Assembly: GCA_030583665.1 (NCBI GenBank)
Contig: CP129469.1
Span: forward strand, 2,409,043-2,473,042
Length of the DNA stretch: 64,000 nt
Reading direction: 5' to 3'
Source: Candidatus Jettenia sp. AMX2
Lineage (GTDB): Bacteria; Planctomycetota; Brocadiia; Brocadiales; Brocadiaceae
A program made the translations under genes and the position numbers. Shown in pieces: positions 1-9,687 of this stretch (within the stretch, counting starts at the first letter, position 1; each line of letters begins with the position of its first letter). The notes below the pieces were generated by a model. The model saw nothing but the letters and a program-made list of their open reading frames with translations. It searched no databases and was not told the DNA's origin.

Positions 1-1
1 A

Positions 2-1945
2 GCTTGTCCTGTGTGCCAGGGTTTTGGAAATACCATTGCAATTAATCTGGATACTGTTATTCCGGATAAAGAAAAAACCCTGAATCAGGGGGCTATTGCA
101 CCGTGGAATACACCTGCCTACAGCATAATGTTTGAATCAATGAAAAAGGCAGCTTCCGCATATAACATCCCTTTAAATCTCCCTTTCCAAAAACTGTCAA
201 ATGAGCAAGTGAAATTAATTTTAGAGGGGACAAAGGATTTCTGCGGTATCTATGAATTCTTCCGGAAGCTGGAGCAACAAAAATATAAGATGCATATTCG
301 TGTATTCCTAAGTAAATACAGAGGATATACCTTGTGCCAGCATTGTAAGGGAACCCGTCTTAAGAAACAGGCACTAAATGTCCTGATTAAAAACAAAAAC
401 ATTCAGGATATTTGCACCATGACTGTCGATAAAGCCCATCAGTTTTTTGGAGAACTTCAGCTTACTGATTACGAAAGCGGTGTTGCCCATTTGCTCTTGC
501 AGGAGATTAAAAAAAGGCTTGCTTATATGATTAAAGTAGGGCTGGAATACCTTACGCTCGATCGTATGACGCGTACACTTTCGGGTGGAGAAGCACAGAG
601 AGTCAACCTAACGGCCTCACTTGGCTCTTCATTGGTAAATACCCTCTATATCCTGGATGAACCAAGTGTTGGGCTCCATCCAAAGGATACTGACAGGTTA
701 ATACACATCCTGAAGCAGTTACAGAATATCGGGAATACCATTGTTGTTGTGGAACATGAAAAGGAGGTCATCAGGAAAGCAGACAAAATTATTGATATCG
801 GACCAGGCGCAGGGGAAAACGGAGGTACCATTGTTTATCAGGGATCATTTGACAAATTACCTGCCAATAATTCTTCGCTTACCGGACAATATTTAAAAGG
901 GAATAAAGATATTAAAATACCCAAAATCCGGAGAAAGTTTTCTAAAAGGGCAGCAATTGTACTGCGCGGTGCTTCGCAAAATAATCTTAAAGGAATAGAT
1001 GTTGTTTTTCCTCTTCATATGCTTGTATGCATAACGGGTGTTTCAGGATCCGGGAAAAGCACCCTTGTGCAGGATACCCTCTATGGAGCAATAAAAAAGA
1101 AGAAAATGCAAAGATGCACAGGATTTGATGGAAAATATGAAAGCATAGAAGGTACACAATTGATTAGCGATGTTATTCTTGTAGATCAGACTCCTATAGG
1201 GCGAACACCCCGGTCAAATCCCGTTACCTACCTAAAGATATTTGATGAAATCAGAAAGCTTTTTGCATCAACCAGAGACGCCAGGCTACGGAAACTCGAC
1301 ATCGGTTCCTTCTCTTTCAACGTAGCAGGCGGAAGATGCGAGCATTGTGAAGGAGCAGGCTACATTACCGTTGATATGCAATTTCTCGCAGATATTGATA
1401 TTACTTGCGATAAATGCGGTGGGAAGCGATTCAGCAAAAGAGTACTTGATGTAAAATATAAGAATAAAAATATTCATGAAGTATTGGAAATGACTGTAGA
1501 CGAGGCTATCATCTTCTTTTACGACTCCCCGCGAATTACCAAAGGATTGCGGTTTCTTGAAGACACAGGATTAAGCTACCTGAAGTTAGGCCAGCCTGCC
1601 ACAACCTTGTCTGGCGGTGAGGCACAACGGTTGAAGATTTCCGCCCATATGGCGCAGGAAGAGGCGGACTCAATGCTCTTTATCTTTGATGAGCCTACTA
1701 CAGGATTACATATGGATGATATTCAAAAATTGCTCGCTTCCTTTCAGAAATTGATTGGAGCAGGCCACTCTTTAATTGTTGTAGAACATAATCTTGATAT
1801 AATTAAGTCAGCAGATTATATTATAGATATGGGACCCGAAGGAGGAAATGCAGGCGGATATATCGTTGCATGCGGCACACCGGAACAGATAGCTCAAGCA
1901 GAAACAAGCTATACAGGCAATTACCTGAAACCATACTTCCCGTAA
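2..1945 (+). CDS. uvrA: UvrA excinuclease ABC subunit A (5'-truncated by window edge)
   Basis: DNA-damage recognition ATPase of nucleotide excision repair. The reading frame is open from base 2, in front of the first possible GTG at 11, and those codons already encode the CPVCQG zinc-finger half, so the true start lies upstream. Visible in order: the rest of the first zinc module (CQHCKGTR), the first ABC signature LSGGEAQRVNL with Walker B LYILDEPSVGLHP, the second Walker A GVSGSGKST, the second zinc finger (CEHCEGAG ... CDKCGGKRF), then a second LSGGEAQRL signature and FIFDEPTTGLH. The C-terminus (YLKPYFP) matches the normal UvrA ending. Whether this is the main UvrA or a second paralogue cannot be decided without the N-terminus, where the UvrB-binding domain lies. 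Confidence 0.93.
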   Translation, partial: ACPVCQGFGNTIAINLDTVIPDKEKTLNQGAIAPWNTPAYSIMFESMKKAASAYNIPLNLPFQKLSNEQVKLILEGTKDFCGIYEFFRKLEQQKYKMHIRVFLSKYRGYTLCQHCKGTRLKKQALNVLIKNKNIQDICTMTVDKAHQFFGELQLTDYESGVAHLLLQEIKKRLAYMIKVGLEYLTLDRMTRTLSGGEAQRVNLTASLGSSLVNTLYILDEPSVGLHPKDTDRLIHILKQLQNIGNTIVVVEHEKEVIRKADKIIDIGPGAGENGGTIVYQGSFDKLPANNSSLTGQYLKGNKDIKIPKIRRKFSKRAAIVLRGASQNNLKGIDVVFPLHMLVCITGVSGSGKSTLVQDTLYGAIKKKKMQRCTGFDGKYESIEGTQLISDVILVDQTPIGRTPRSNPVTYLKIFDEIRKLFASTRDARLRKLDIGSFSFNVAGGRCEHCEGAGYITVDMQFLADIDITCDKCGGKRFSKRVLDVKYKNKNIHEVLEMTVDEAIIFFYDSPRITKGLRFLEDTGLSYLKLGQPATTLSGGEAQRLKISAHMAQEEADSMLFIFDEPTTGLHMDDIQKLLASFQKLIGAGHSLIVVEHNLDIIKSADYIIDMGPEGGNAGGYIVACGTPEQIAQAETSYTGNYLKPYFP

Positions 1946-2022
1946 TTCTCCTTTGTTAAAGATTAAAATTATATAAAACAATTCCACGCATCACCCGAAA
2001 TTACAAGAAAAGGTATTTTAAG

Positions 2023-3141
2023 GTGAAATTAAACAAAAAAAATATAGTTTTCCTGTTCAGTATTCTTGTCAGCATTGTTTGTTTATGGTTATTTGTCCGG
2101 AACATCGAATGGTCATTGTTGGGAAATGCCTTAAAAAACGCAAATTACTGGCCAATTATACCAACAATTATTCTCAATATACTCTTTTATGTTATCAGGG
2201 CATTCCGATGGCAAGGATTATTATCCCATATTAAAACCATCTCAATAACGAACCTGATATCCATTACTTGTATAGGATTTCTGGCAAATAATATCCTTCC
2301 TGCCCGTGTAGGCGAGGTTTTAAGACCATTCTTATTATGCAAAAAAGAGAATATAAGATTTTCAACCTCATTTGCAACGGTAGTCGTGGAAAGGATATTT
2401 GATATGCTGGGACTTATTCTATTTACCGCCGTCATCATAGCCTTACTGCCTTCACCTTCCACGAATCCGCATGATATTCACATGCAATTTTCTCCAAATG
2501 AATTGAACACGATGAAAGAGCCTGTCATATATTCTTTGAAGAAATGGACCGGACTATCGGCTGCAATAGGTTTTTTTACTATGGTTTCTCTCTTTTTAGT
2601 TATTCTTAAGCCAAATTTCTTTAAAAAGATCTTGTCTAAATTATGTTTTTTCTTAACAGAAAAACCGAAAGCCCGCATTTTTGGATTTTATGATTCTTTT
2701 ATTTATGGTTTAAAAATTCTGGAAAACTGGTCTCAAACTCTATGGATATTTCTGCTTTCTCTTATCATTTGTATTATGGGTGGAGGAGAGACATACCTTC
2801 TCAGCTTCTCTTTCAATATCCAGCTCTCGTTTGTAGCTGCCTGCCTTATTAGCATATGTCTGGCATTGGCAATTGCCCTGCCGCAGGCACCGGGATATAT
2901 AGGAGTCTTCCATATAGCGGTTTTAAAATCGCTGGAGATTTTTGGAATAGAATCTGCTGCTGCCCAAAGTTATGCTATTATCTTGTGGGCTGTTAATATA
3001 TTACCTCCTGTAATTATGGGTTTTCTTTTTCTGTGGAGGGAAGGTATTCCGTTCCGTGAAGTTGTCAGACTGGAAGAAGAGATCGCTGAAGGGAAATTGG
3101 AAGAGTTAGAGGGCATTCGCAAAGCCGCACCCGATGTATAG
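2023..3141 (+). CDS. YbhN/UPF0104 family integral membrane protein (lysylphosphatidylglycerol synthase TM-region type)
   Basis: Multi-pass inner-membrane protein of 372 aa with a GTG start. The hydrophobic pattern shows about eight membrane segments. Family hallmarks are an ANNILPARVGEVLRP stretch after the third segment, a VVVERIFDMLGL stretch, and a C-terminal ALPQAPGYIGVFH segment. These are characteristic of the flippase-like AglD/YbhN family (PF03706), related to the membrane half of MprF. The substrate is unknown; related proteins are implicated in lipid or glycolipid translocation. It lies 77 bp downstream of uvrA on the same strand and is probably an independent or read-through transcript. 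Confidence 0.82.
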   Translation: MKLNKKNIVFLFSILVSIVCLWLFVRNIEWSLLGNALKNANYWPIIPTIILNILFYVIRAFRWQGLLSHIKTISITNLISITCIGFLANNILPARVGEVLRPFLLCKKENIRFSTSFATVVVERIFDMLGLILFTAVIIALLPSPSTNPHDIHMQFSPNELNTMKEPVIYSLKKWTGLSAAIGFFTMVSLFLVILKPNFFKKILSKLCFFLTEKPKARIFGFYDSFIYGLKILENWSQTLWIFLLSLIICIMGGGETYLLSFSFNIQLSFVAACLISICLALAIALPQAPGYIGVFHIAVLKSLEIFGIESAAAQSYAIILWAVNILPPVIMGFLFLWREGIPFREVVRLEEEIAEGKLEELEGIRKAAPDV

Positions 3142-3168
3142 GATAAAATCATCCGGGAACATGCCATA

Positions 3169-3846
3169 TTAAACAGCATGACGTGCTTTGGGAAAAATCT
3201 TTATGATGGCCATGCCTATAAGAAACCCACCAATATGCGCCCACCATGCTATCCCCCCGCCTTCAACGGAGGTTATCGCTGCCGTACCACTAAAAAACTG
3301 GATAAGAAACCAAAAACCCAGCACAACAATCGCAGGGAGTTCAACAATTTGCCAGACAATAAACAGGGGTATAACGACCAGCACCTTTGCCCTTGGAAAA
3401 CTGACCATATAAGCCCCCAATACCCCGGCGACTGCCCCACTAGCACCAATGCAAGGAATACCTGACCGGCTGTTAAAATATACATGTATGGCAGCCGCTC
3501 CTATCCCGCAAACAAGATAAAAGATAATGAATTTGAGACGGCCAAGCATGTCTTCGATATTATCCCCAAAAATCCACAAATACCACATGTTCCCTATTAA
3601 ATGAATAAAACCTCCGTGAAGGAACATATAGCTAAAGAAGGGAAAATAGGCATCCAGAACAGTGACATCTGAAAAATCAGCATAATGAATTACCCTGACG
3701 GGAATAACACCAAATTGAAAAAGAAAGGCATCCAGCTGCCGGCCTAATGAAAGCTGGAAGAGGAAAACAATAACATTCAGACAAATAATACCAATAGTAA
3801 TGTATGGAAATATACCTGAAGGATTCCGGTCACGTATTGGTATCAT
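3169..3846 (-). CDS. Rhomboid family intramembrane serine protease
   Basis: Cleaves substrates within the membrane. The 225-aa protein has six or seven hydrophobic segments. The first conserved loop has HLIGNMWYLW; the catalytic serine is in GASGAVAG (Ser136 by counting) and the partner histidine is in WAHIGGF (His204), so the dyad is intact. Length and order fit the bacterial six/seven-TM rhomboids related to GlpG. It converges with the YbhN-type gene with a 27-bp gap, so the two are not co-transcribed. Its substrate is not predictable from the sequence. Confidence 0.9.
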   Translation of the reverse strand: MIPIRDRNPSGIFPYITIGIICLNVIVFLFQLSLGRQLDAFLFQFGVIPVRVIHYADFSDVTVLDAYFPFFSYMFLHGGFIHLIGNMWYLWIFGDNIEDMLGRLKFIIFYLVCGIGAAAIHVYFNSRSGIPCIGASGAVAGVLGAYMVSFPRAKVLVVIPLFIVWQIVELPAIVVLGFWFLIQFFSGTAAITSVEGGGIAWWAHIGGFLIGMAIIKIFPKARHAV

Positions 3847-4000
3847 GATTTAATAATGGAAAGGCAGGGAAAAAGCAACAACAGTAAAATATATAACAGC
3901 GCAATAAATAAGGTTGGGAATGACAGTGGCTTTTTTCAGTCTTGTCTTTCCAGATGTGACATAATAATTAAAACACCTTAACATTAGCAGAAGCGGAGAT

Positions 4001-4621
4001 TTACTGAATTTGCCTTGTCGTAAAAAATTCCTCCCGGTCGCTTTGAGCAAGCACATCATAATAAGGAAAGTTTTTTCCGGGACAATCCGTACCCTTAATG
4101 TGCTTGTGGGTAATAATACCCCTTGAAGTAATCCGGCAACGCTTTTGAAAGTATTCAATGAGTGCAAAAAGCGAAGACATTTGTGCCGGCGTTGGGTATG
4201 ATTCATTGAAATTTCCGATCAGGCATATGCCAATCCCATACTGATTATATTCCTTAACGCCAGCGTGTGCACCATCTATCTGGTTTATCCACCGGCTTCC
4301 TATCTCAATTTGCCCATCAGCAGAACCGTTGCCATTCCCGATAACAAAATGATATCCCAGTCCATTCTCCCATCTCTTTCTTTCCCTATGAAATTTATCA
4401 AACTCTGCAGCGCTACCGGATGCAGTAGCACTATGATGAATTACAATATACTTCCAGTCCCGGATAGCATACCGGTCTAATTGATTCCTGATGAATGACT
4501 CTCTGTCAGATATAGGTGGTCTCACAGGTGTTACGGGTTTAAAGGATGGGGTAGTACAACCATACAAACAAATTGTGGTAAGAAAGGATAAGCAAATAAT
4601 ACTCTTTGTCCTGGAGTACAT
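4001..4621 (-). CDS. N-acetylmuramoyl-L-alanine amidase (Amidase_2), predicted lipoprotein
   Basis: Peptidoglycan amidase or peptide-sensing protein of the T7-lysozyme/PGRP fold. I place the start at the ATG at 4621 rather than an upstream ATG at 4708. An AGGAGA ribosome site sits 7-9 bases before it, and the protein then opens with a short positive stretch, a hydrophobic core and a lipobox LYGC, i.e. a type II signal peptide. Zinc-ligand motifs are present: IVIHHSA, and later ITHKHI followed by GTDCPGKNFPY (His and Cys ligands). It supports the presence of a peptidoglycan wall, together with murA, murB and murI in this window. Confidence 0.85.
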   Translation of the reverse strand: MYSRTKSIICLSFLTTICLYGCTTPSFKPVTPVRPPISDRESFIRNQLDRYAIRDWKYIVIHHSATASGSAAEFDKFHRERKRWENGLGYHFVIGNGNGSADGQIEIGSRWINQIDGAHAGVKEYNQYGIGICLIGNFNESYPTPAQMSSLFALIEYFQKRCRITSRGIITHKHIKGTDCPGKNFPYYDVLAQSDREEFFTTRQIQ

Positions 4622-4637
4622 AAGCAATCTCCTAAAA
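4612..4637 (-). promoter_or_regulatory. Ribosome binding site that fixes the amidase start
   Basis: Read on the minus strand, AGGAGA stands just upstream of the ATG at 4621. The upstream ATG at 4708 has no comparable site, and its extra 29 residues would hide the lipoprotein signal peptide. Confidence 0.7.
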
Positions 4638-4826
4638 GATTTTTCAGCATGCGGGCACAATAAATGTTCGGCGAGTATATCATATGTGTTTTTTTTGTCA
4701 AATAACAAATTTATTTTGCTGAAAATTTCAATCGGCTTTTTTGTCTCTTCTCAAAAAACACTTCTTTTTTAAATTGACATAGAGTAGCTATGCGTAATTA
4801 TTTAAAACAGTATGCTTATGGATGCC

Positions 4827-5549
4827 TTATACTATGCCAAATTGTTTCCGTGGTTTATAAAACTTGTAATTTTTTAAGAGCATATCCATCAGACTCTTTG
4901 ATATTTCCTGCTTTGTTTCACACTCAAACTCAATTTTTTTTCCCGAATTTATTAAATACGCCTTATGTGTATTTCCGAAAATCCCTGTCTGATCATTGGC
5001 AACAATGAAGTCTGCGCCGCTTTCAATTAATGACGTATATGCTTTCTCTGTAAGTTCCTCCTTTTGTAAGCCTGCCTCCAGCTTAAAGCCCACCAAAAAG
5101 GCATGCTGCCATAATGCCCTTATTGTTCTTATAATCTTCGGTGTCTTTGTAAACGTTATGGTTAAAGTATCATTGTGAGAAGATATTTTACCCTGGGTTT
5201 GTTTTACAGGAACATAATCCAATACTGCCATAGCATGTATAATGGTATCAAATGGTATCTCCTTTAATCTTTCCAGAAGGGTTTTTAATAAGTCATCTAT
5301 CGTTTCTATTTCAATCAGGGTAAGCCGTCTGACACAATCGGTATCTAACAGACTCTTATCAGGAATAGCACTTCCCACTCCATAAACAAATGTAACAAAA
5401 GCGTTGTTTATGAGGGCTTCCGTTGCGATGGCAGCACCCAATCTACCCGTTGATCTATTACTGACATACCTGACAGAATCGATATAACCCCTCATTGAAC
5501 CAGAGGTTACCAAAATATTCATCCTTTCTGAACTTCCCATATTTCCCAT
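4827..5549 (-). CDS. Stand-alone phosphopantothenate-cysteine ligase domain protein (CoaB-like)
   Basis: Second half of the bifunctional Dfp/CoaBC enzyme of coenzyme A synthesis, joining cysteine to 4'-phosphopantothenate. The N-terminus ILVTSGSMRGYIDSVRYVSN and the following RSTGRLGAAIA match the CoaB nucleotide-binding start, and a DFIVAND stretch near the C-terminus is the typical late motif. At 240 aa it contains only this domain; no CoaC flavoprotein decarboxylase domain precedes it, and none is adjacent. The start is uncertain: ATG codons at 5549, 5540 and 5522 all fit, and MNILVTSG (5522) is the domain beginning. Confidence 0.8.
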   Translation of the reverse strand: MGNMGSSERMNILVTSGSMRGYIDSVRYVSNRSTGRLGAAIATEALINNAFVTFVYGVGSAIPDKSLLDTDCVRRLTLIEIETIDDLLKTLLERLKEIPFDTIIHAMAVLDYVPVKQTQGKISSHNDTLTITFTKTPKIIRTIRALWQHAFLVGFKLEAGLQKEELTEKAYTSLIESGADFIVANDQTGIFGNTHKAYLINSGKKIEFECETKQEISKSLMDMLLKNYKFYKPRKQFGIV

Positions 5550-5688
5550 TCCACTTTGCTTTCTGTACTCCCGCTATATACCTTTTTATACTAATACCTA
5601 ATACTGCCCTGCCAATTATCTGAATCGGCATTTTCCCCGATATTTCTTACGATTCTATTATACCCTGCCATCCCCCAAAGGTTTTCTG

Positions 5689-6144
5689 TTATTCTGCAGG
5701 ATTGACTACAAATTCTGCAAGTTCAGGACAAACCTTAAGTATCCCTTCCCGTGTGGATATTTTCTTCTTTCCGGAAGAAGTCCCTGACTTCGATGTTTGA
5801 AACAGGAAAGGGTCTGCAATTTTTTCCAACAAAGGTTCTATTTTGGTTCTCATACGGCAAGCATTACTCGGATGCAGACCGAAAATATCTCCCAGAACCT
5901 CATCAGTAGGGTGAAAACGGCGAAATACAAGAATAAATAAAACCTTATCTTCCATTGTATCAAGTTTATATCTTCTCCCCTGGCCAAGTGCATGCTTCCG
6001 GTTTCGCCTGGTCAGGCGTTCCTCTTCGGCTTTGTCCCAAAGAAGCTTAAGTTTTTCAGAAAACGCAGTAAATTGCTCAAGAGTCATGCCGGTAAACTGT
6101 AATAAGAGGTGCGGTTTTTGATAAATTTTCATAAAACGTAGCAT
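5689..6144 (-). pseudogene. IS5-type transposase N-terminal fragment (HTH_Tnp_4 / DDE_4 family)
   Basis: The 151-aa product matches, by its layout, the helix-turn-helix front of DDE_Tnp_4 transposases: an MLRF...K start, an RKHALGQGRRYKL basic patch, EDKVLFILVFRRFHPTDEVLGDIFGL and a KKISTREGILKVCPELAE linker. It then stops at VVNPAE, exactly where the first catalytic aspartate segment (typically VDATEQPIQRP) should begin. The bases beyond the stop do not continue the transposase in any frame I read. It still has an AGGAGA ribosome site, so a truncated DNA-binding protein could be made. I call it a broken transposase rather than a working one. Confidence 0.7.
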
Positions 6145-6443
6145 ACTTTAAATCTCCTATAAGAATTCTATAATAAGTATGCAATATTTTTCCTATTTGT
6201 GCAATAAATATAGCGGAAAAAAGCGCCGCCTTCCTTTAGATAAACGCAATTTTGGATATTGGTGATCCATTTTTAAATAAAATACCCTGAAGCGAAACTT
6301 CTTAGTTTTATCTCTTCTATTTTTTGAACATCAATCGCTATCAATGAAAGCTTTTTCTTGACCATAGCTCCATTTGAGAGTAATATTCCATAAAATTACC
6401 TGTTTTTCAAATACCCGCAGCTTTGTACTATACCCATATAACT

Positions 6444-7823
6444 ATGAAAAAGCCGAATTCCTTATTTTTAACCGATGATTCACTTGGGATTGTTACAGAT
6501 CTCTATCAGCTCACCATGGCTGCCGGCTATTTTGAGCAGGACATGCATGATATTGCAACTTTTGAACTCTTTGTCCGTAATTTACCAGAAAACCGCTCCT
6601 ATTTAATTACGGCAGGACTGGAACAGGTGCTTCACTATCTTACCCATATCTCCTTTTCATCGGAAGATATTCATTTCTTAAGAAAATTACCTATATTCAG
6701 CCATATTAGTAACAAATTCTTTGAATATTTAAAGAATTTTACATTTACCGGCACTGTCTATGCCATGCCGGAGGGAACTATCGCTTTTCCGGAGGAACCA
6801 TTGATCCGCGTTACAGCACCCATCATTGAAACACAAATTATTGAAACATATCTCCTGTCAATAGTTAATTTTGAGACGTCAATAGCGACCAAGGCTTCAA
6901 GGATCGTGTATGCAGCCAGGGGACTTGACGTAATTGATTTTGGCACCCGCCGTGCTCATGGCCCACAGGCTGGCGTTCTTGCAGCAAGATCCAGTTTTAT
7001 TGGTGGCTGCAAAAGCACCTCAAATGTTTTTGCATCCCGTAAATTAGGCATACCTGCCGTTGGAACCATGGCCCATTCTTGGGTTATGGCTTTTGAAAAT
7101 GAATTGGATTCTTTCTTTAAATTCCATGAGGCATTCCCTGACAACACAATACTGCTCATCGATACTTACGATACCCTGAAAGGAGCAAAGCATGTTGTGA
7201 ACATCGGCCGGGAATTAAAGGGAGTTCGAATAGATAGTGGTGATCTGGTAAAGCTCAGCAAAGAAGTACGGAGAATTTTAGATGCTGAAGGATTACAACA
7301 TGTTAAAATCTTTGCCAGTGGCGACTTGAACGAGTACCGAATAGATGACATCCTTCGGAAAGGCGCACCTGTTGATTCCTTCGGGGTTGGAACAGAAATG
7401 GTAACGTCAAAAGACGCACCTGCACTGGGCGGGGTTTATAAATTAGTAGAACAAATACATAGCTCAAAATGCTTACCAAGAATGAAATTCAGTAAGGAAA
7501 AAAGCACATACCCTTATAAAAAGCAGGTACATCGTATTCTTGATACGGATAATAAATTTGTAAAAGATATCATCAGTCTTGAAAATGAAGAGACGGAAGG
7601 AATACCTCTCCTTATACCCGTTATGAAAAATGGTAATTTATGCTATGATCTGCCGTCAATCTCAGAAGTCCAGCGCACTGCACTGGAAAACCTTGCCCAT
7701 TTACCAGAACCTTTCAAGCGTTTTACCGGTGCGGAAACCTACCCCATATTGAAAAGCCAGGGGCTTGAGACAAAGAAAAAGGATGCCGAAAAAATACTAA
7801 GAAATCTTAATATTTATACATAG
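6444..7823 (+). CDS. pncB: Nicotinate phosphoribosyltransferase
   Basis: Makes nicotinate mononucleotide from nicotinate and PRPP in NAD salvage. Family features: the opening SLGIVTDLYQLTMAAGYFE, an ATFELFVRNLPENRSYLI block, GTRRAHGPQAG, and the phosphate-site region GVRIDSGDL followed by FASGDLNEY and DSFGVGTEMVTS. The ATG at 6444 is preferred; an in-frame TTG at 6423 would add seven residues and neither has a strong ribosome site. The gene is followed 70 bp downstream by NAD synthetase on the same strand, making a functional pair. Confidence 0.93.
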   Translation: MKKPNSLFLTDDSLGIVTDLYQLTMAAGYFEQDMHDIATFELFVRNLPENRSYLITAGLEQVLHYLTHISFSSEDIHFLRKLPIFSHISNKFFEYLKNFTFTGTVYAMPEGTIAFPEEPLIRVTAPIIETQIIETYLLSIVNFETSIATKASRIVYAARGLDVIDFGTRRAHGPQAGVLAARSSFIGGCKSTSNVFASRKLGIPAVGTMAHSWVMAFENELDSFFKFHEAFPDNTILLIDTYDTLKGAKHVVNIGRELKGVRIDSGDLVKLSKEVRRILDAEGLQHVKIFASGDLNEYRIDDILRKGAPVDSFGVGTEMVTSKDAPALGGVYKLVEQIHSSKCLPRMKFSKEKSTYPYKKQVHRILDTDNKFVKDIISLENEETEGIPLLIPVMKNGNLCYDLPSISEVQRTALENLAHLPEPFKRFTGAETYPILKSQGLETKKKDAEKILRNLNIYT

Positions 7824-7893
7824 ATAACTCATAAATCAAAATAACAATGAAAATTTGTTTGATAAATAGGAATCTGCATAGTAAGTTATCCGT

Positions 7894-9534
7894 ATGAAAA
7901 TTGCGTTGGCCCAGATTAACCAGATAATTGGGGATTTCCGGAAAAATACTGAAAAAATTTGTTCTTACATGCGCCTGGCAAAGGAGCAGGGCGCAAACCT
8001 TGTTGTCTTCCCGGAATTGGCTGTTACCGGCTATCCACCGAGAGATCTTCTGGATATCCCGTCATTCATTGATCAGAATTTAAAGGCATTAAACAAGATT
8101 GTTCACAGGACATCCGATATTTCAGCCATCATAGGTTTTGTCGACAAAAACAAACGCCCCTACGGTAAACTTATACATAATGCAGCAGCACTTATTCAGG
8201 ATCAGAAGATTATCTCCGTCCATCATAAAACACTCCTGCCAACCTACGACGTCTTTGACGAACACCGCTATTTTGAACCGGCACATACTGTTTTTCCTTC
8301 AAAATGGATGGACCATACCCTGGGTATCTCTATTTGTGAAGACATTTGGAATGATGAGGAATTCTGGCCACGCCCCTTATATGAATCCGACCCTATCGGG
8401 AACCTGATCCTTCAAAAGGCCAACATCATTATAAATATCTCTTCATCACCTTTTACCGTAGAAAAACACGAAAAAATAAGACTACCCATGCTCATCCATG
8501 ATGCTTTGAAATACAAAGTCCCCCTCATTTATGTGAATCAGGTCGGAGGTAACGACGAACTTGTTTTTGATGGAAATAGTACCGTAATAAACGCAGAAGG
8601 CAAAATTATTGCACAAGCAGCAGCTTTTGAAGAGGATTTAATAATCGTTGACATCGAAAATCCAGCAATACAAAGGCAACCGAAAATCTACACCCCTGTT
8701 GAGGCTGTTTACAAAGCCTTAATCATGGGCCTTCGGGATTATGTGGAAAAATGCGGGTTTCAGAAAGTAGTTATCGGTCTCAGCGGAGGTATCGATTCCG
8801 CTGTTACAGCAGCGCTGGCTGTAGAAGCATTAGGAAACGATAAGATTTTAGGAGTACTTATGCCATCTCAATTCTCTTCACAAAAGAGTATCGACGATGC
8901 CATATCATTGGGAAAAAACCTTTCTATTTCTCATAAAATAATATCAATTAAAAAAATATTCAAAACATATCTGAACACCTTAAAGGAGGAATTTAAAGGA
9001 ACACCATTTGATGTTACGGAAGAAAATTTACAGGCACGCATTCGCAGTAATATTATCATGGCTTTTTCCAACAAATTTGGATATCTTGTTTTGACCACCG
9101 GGAATAAATCAGAATTAGCCGTAGGCTATTGCACCCTCTACGGGGATATGAGCGGCGGGCTTGCCTTAATTTCTGATGTTCCGAAAACTATGGTTTATGA
9201 TTTAGCCGGATATATTAATCGGGAGAAAGAAATTATTCCGCTGGGTATTATTGCAAGAGCTCCTTCGGCGGAATTAAAACCAAATCAATTTGACCAGGAT
9301 ACCCTTCCGCCTTATGACATTCTGGATGGTATCCTGAAGGCATATATCGAAGACTCCAGGAACATTACAGAAATTGTGCATATGGGATATGATGAAGAAA
9401 TTGTGCGTAGTATTGTGCACAAAGTAAAAAAAAATGAATACAAAAGAAGACAGGCAGCACCTGGTATTAAGGTAACATCAAAGGCATTTGGGTCAGGCAG
9501 GCGAATGCCTATTGCTCATAATTTTAGCTGTTAA
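7894..9534 (+). CDS. nadE: Glutamine-dependent NAD+ synthetase
   Basis: Amidates nicotinate adenine dinucleotide to NAD+ using glutamine. Two domains: an N-terminal nitrilase/amidase (about residues 1-250) with the Glu-Lys-Cys triad in FPELAVTGYPPRD, HHKTLLPTYDVFDE and SICEDIWND, and a C-terminal ATP pyrophosphatase synthetase with the P-loop IGLSGGIDSA near residue 293 and TTGNKSELAVGYCTLYGDM. The 546-aa length is normal for the two-domain form. It sits just after pncB, so nicotinate salvage and the last step of NAD synthesis are neighbours. Confidence 0.96.
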   Translation: MKIALAQINQIIGDFRKNTEKICSYMRLAKEQGANLVVFPELAVTGYPPRDLLDIPSFIDQNLKALNKIVHRTSDISAIIGFVDKNKRPYGKLIHNAAALIQDQKIISVHHKTLLPTYDVFDEHRYFEPAHTVFPSKWMDHTLGISICEDIWNDEEFWPRPLYESDPIGNLILQKANIIINISSSPFTVEKHEKIRLPMLIHDALKYKVPLIYVNQVGGNDELVFDGNSTVINAEGKIIAQAAAFEEDLIIVDIENPAIQRQPKIYTPVEAVYKALIMGLRDYVEKCGFQKVVIGLSGGIDSAVTAALAVEALGNDKILGVLMPSQFSSQKSIDDAISLGKNLSISHKIISIKKIFKTYLNTLKEEFKGTPFDVTEENLQARIRSNIIMAFSNKFGYLVLTTGNKSELAVGYCTLYGDMSGGLALISDVPKTMVYDLAGYINREKEIIPLGIIARAPSAELKPNQFDQDTLPPYDILDGILKAYIEDSRNITEIVHMGYDEEIVRSIVHKVKKNEYKRRQAAPGIKVTSKAFGSGRRMPIAHNFSC

Positions 9535-9673
9535 TAAAAATGAGCAAAATATTCGACAAAAGGTAAAAAATATTGTAATCTGAATAAGATAAACAAATGG
9601 ATTGTGAAAATCTTATACAGGAAACGTTTCTATGTGTTTTTCTAGGGTTATTTTACGATAATTACGATTATCA

Positions 9674-9687
9674 AGGAGGGTGGCATG
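9674..9687 (+). promoter_or_regulatory. Strong Shine-Dalgarno site of nifJ
   Basis: AGGAGG lies five bases before the ATG at 9685, close to ideal. Most genes in the window have weaker sites, so high translation of this oxidoreductase is likely. Confidence 0.7.

Noticed and set aside
4265-4480. Overlapping antisense frames in the amidase, nifJ, por and cytochrome genes
   Set aside because: They are shadows of real genes on the other strand with no ribosome site or family features.
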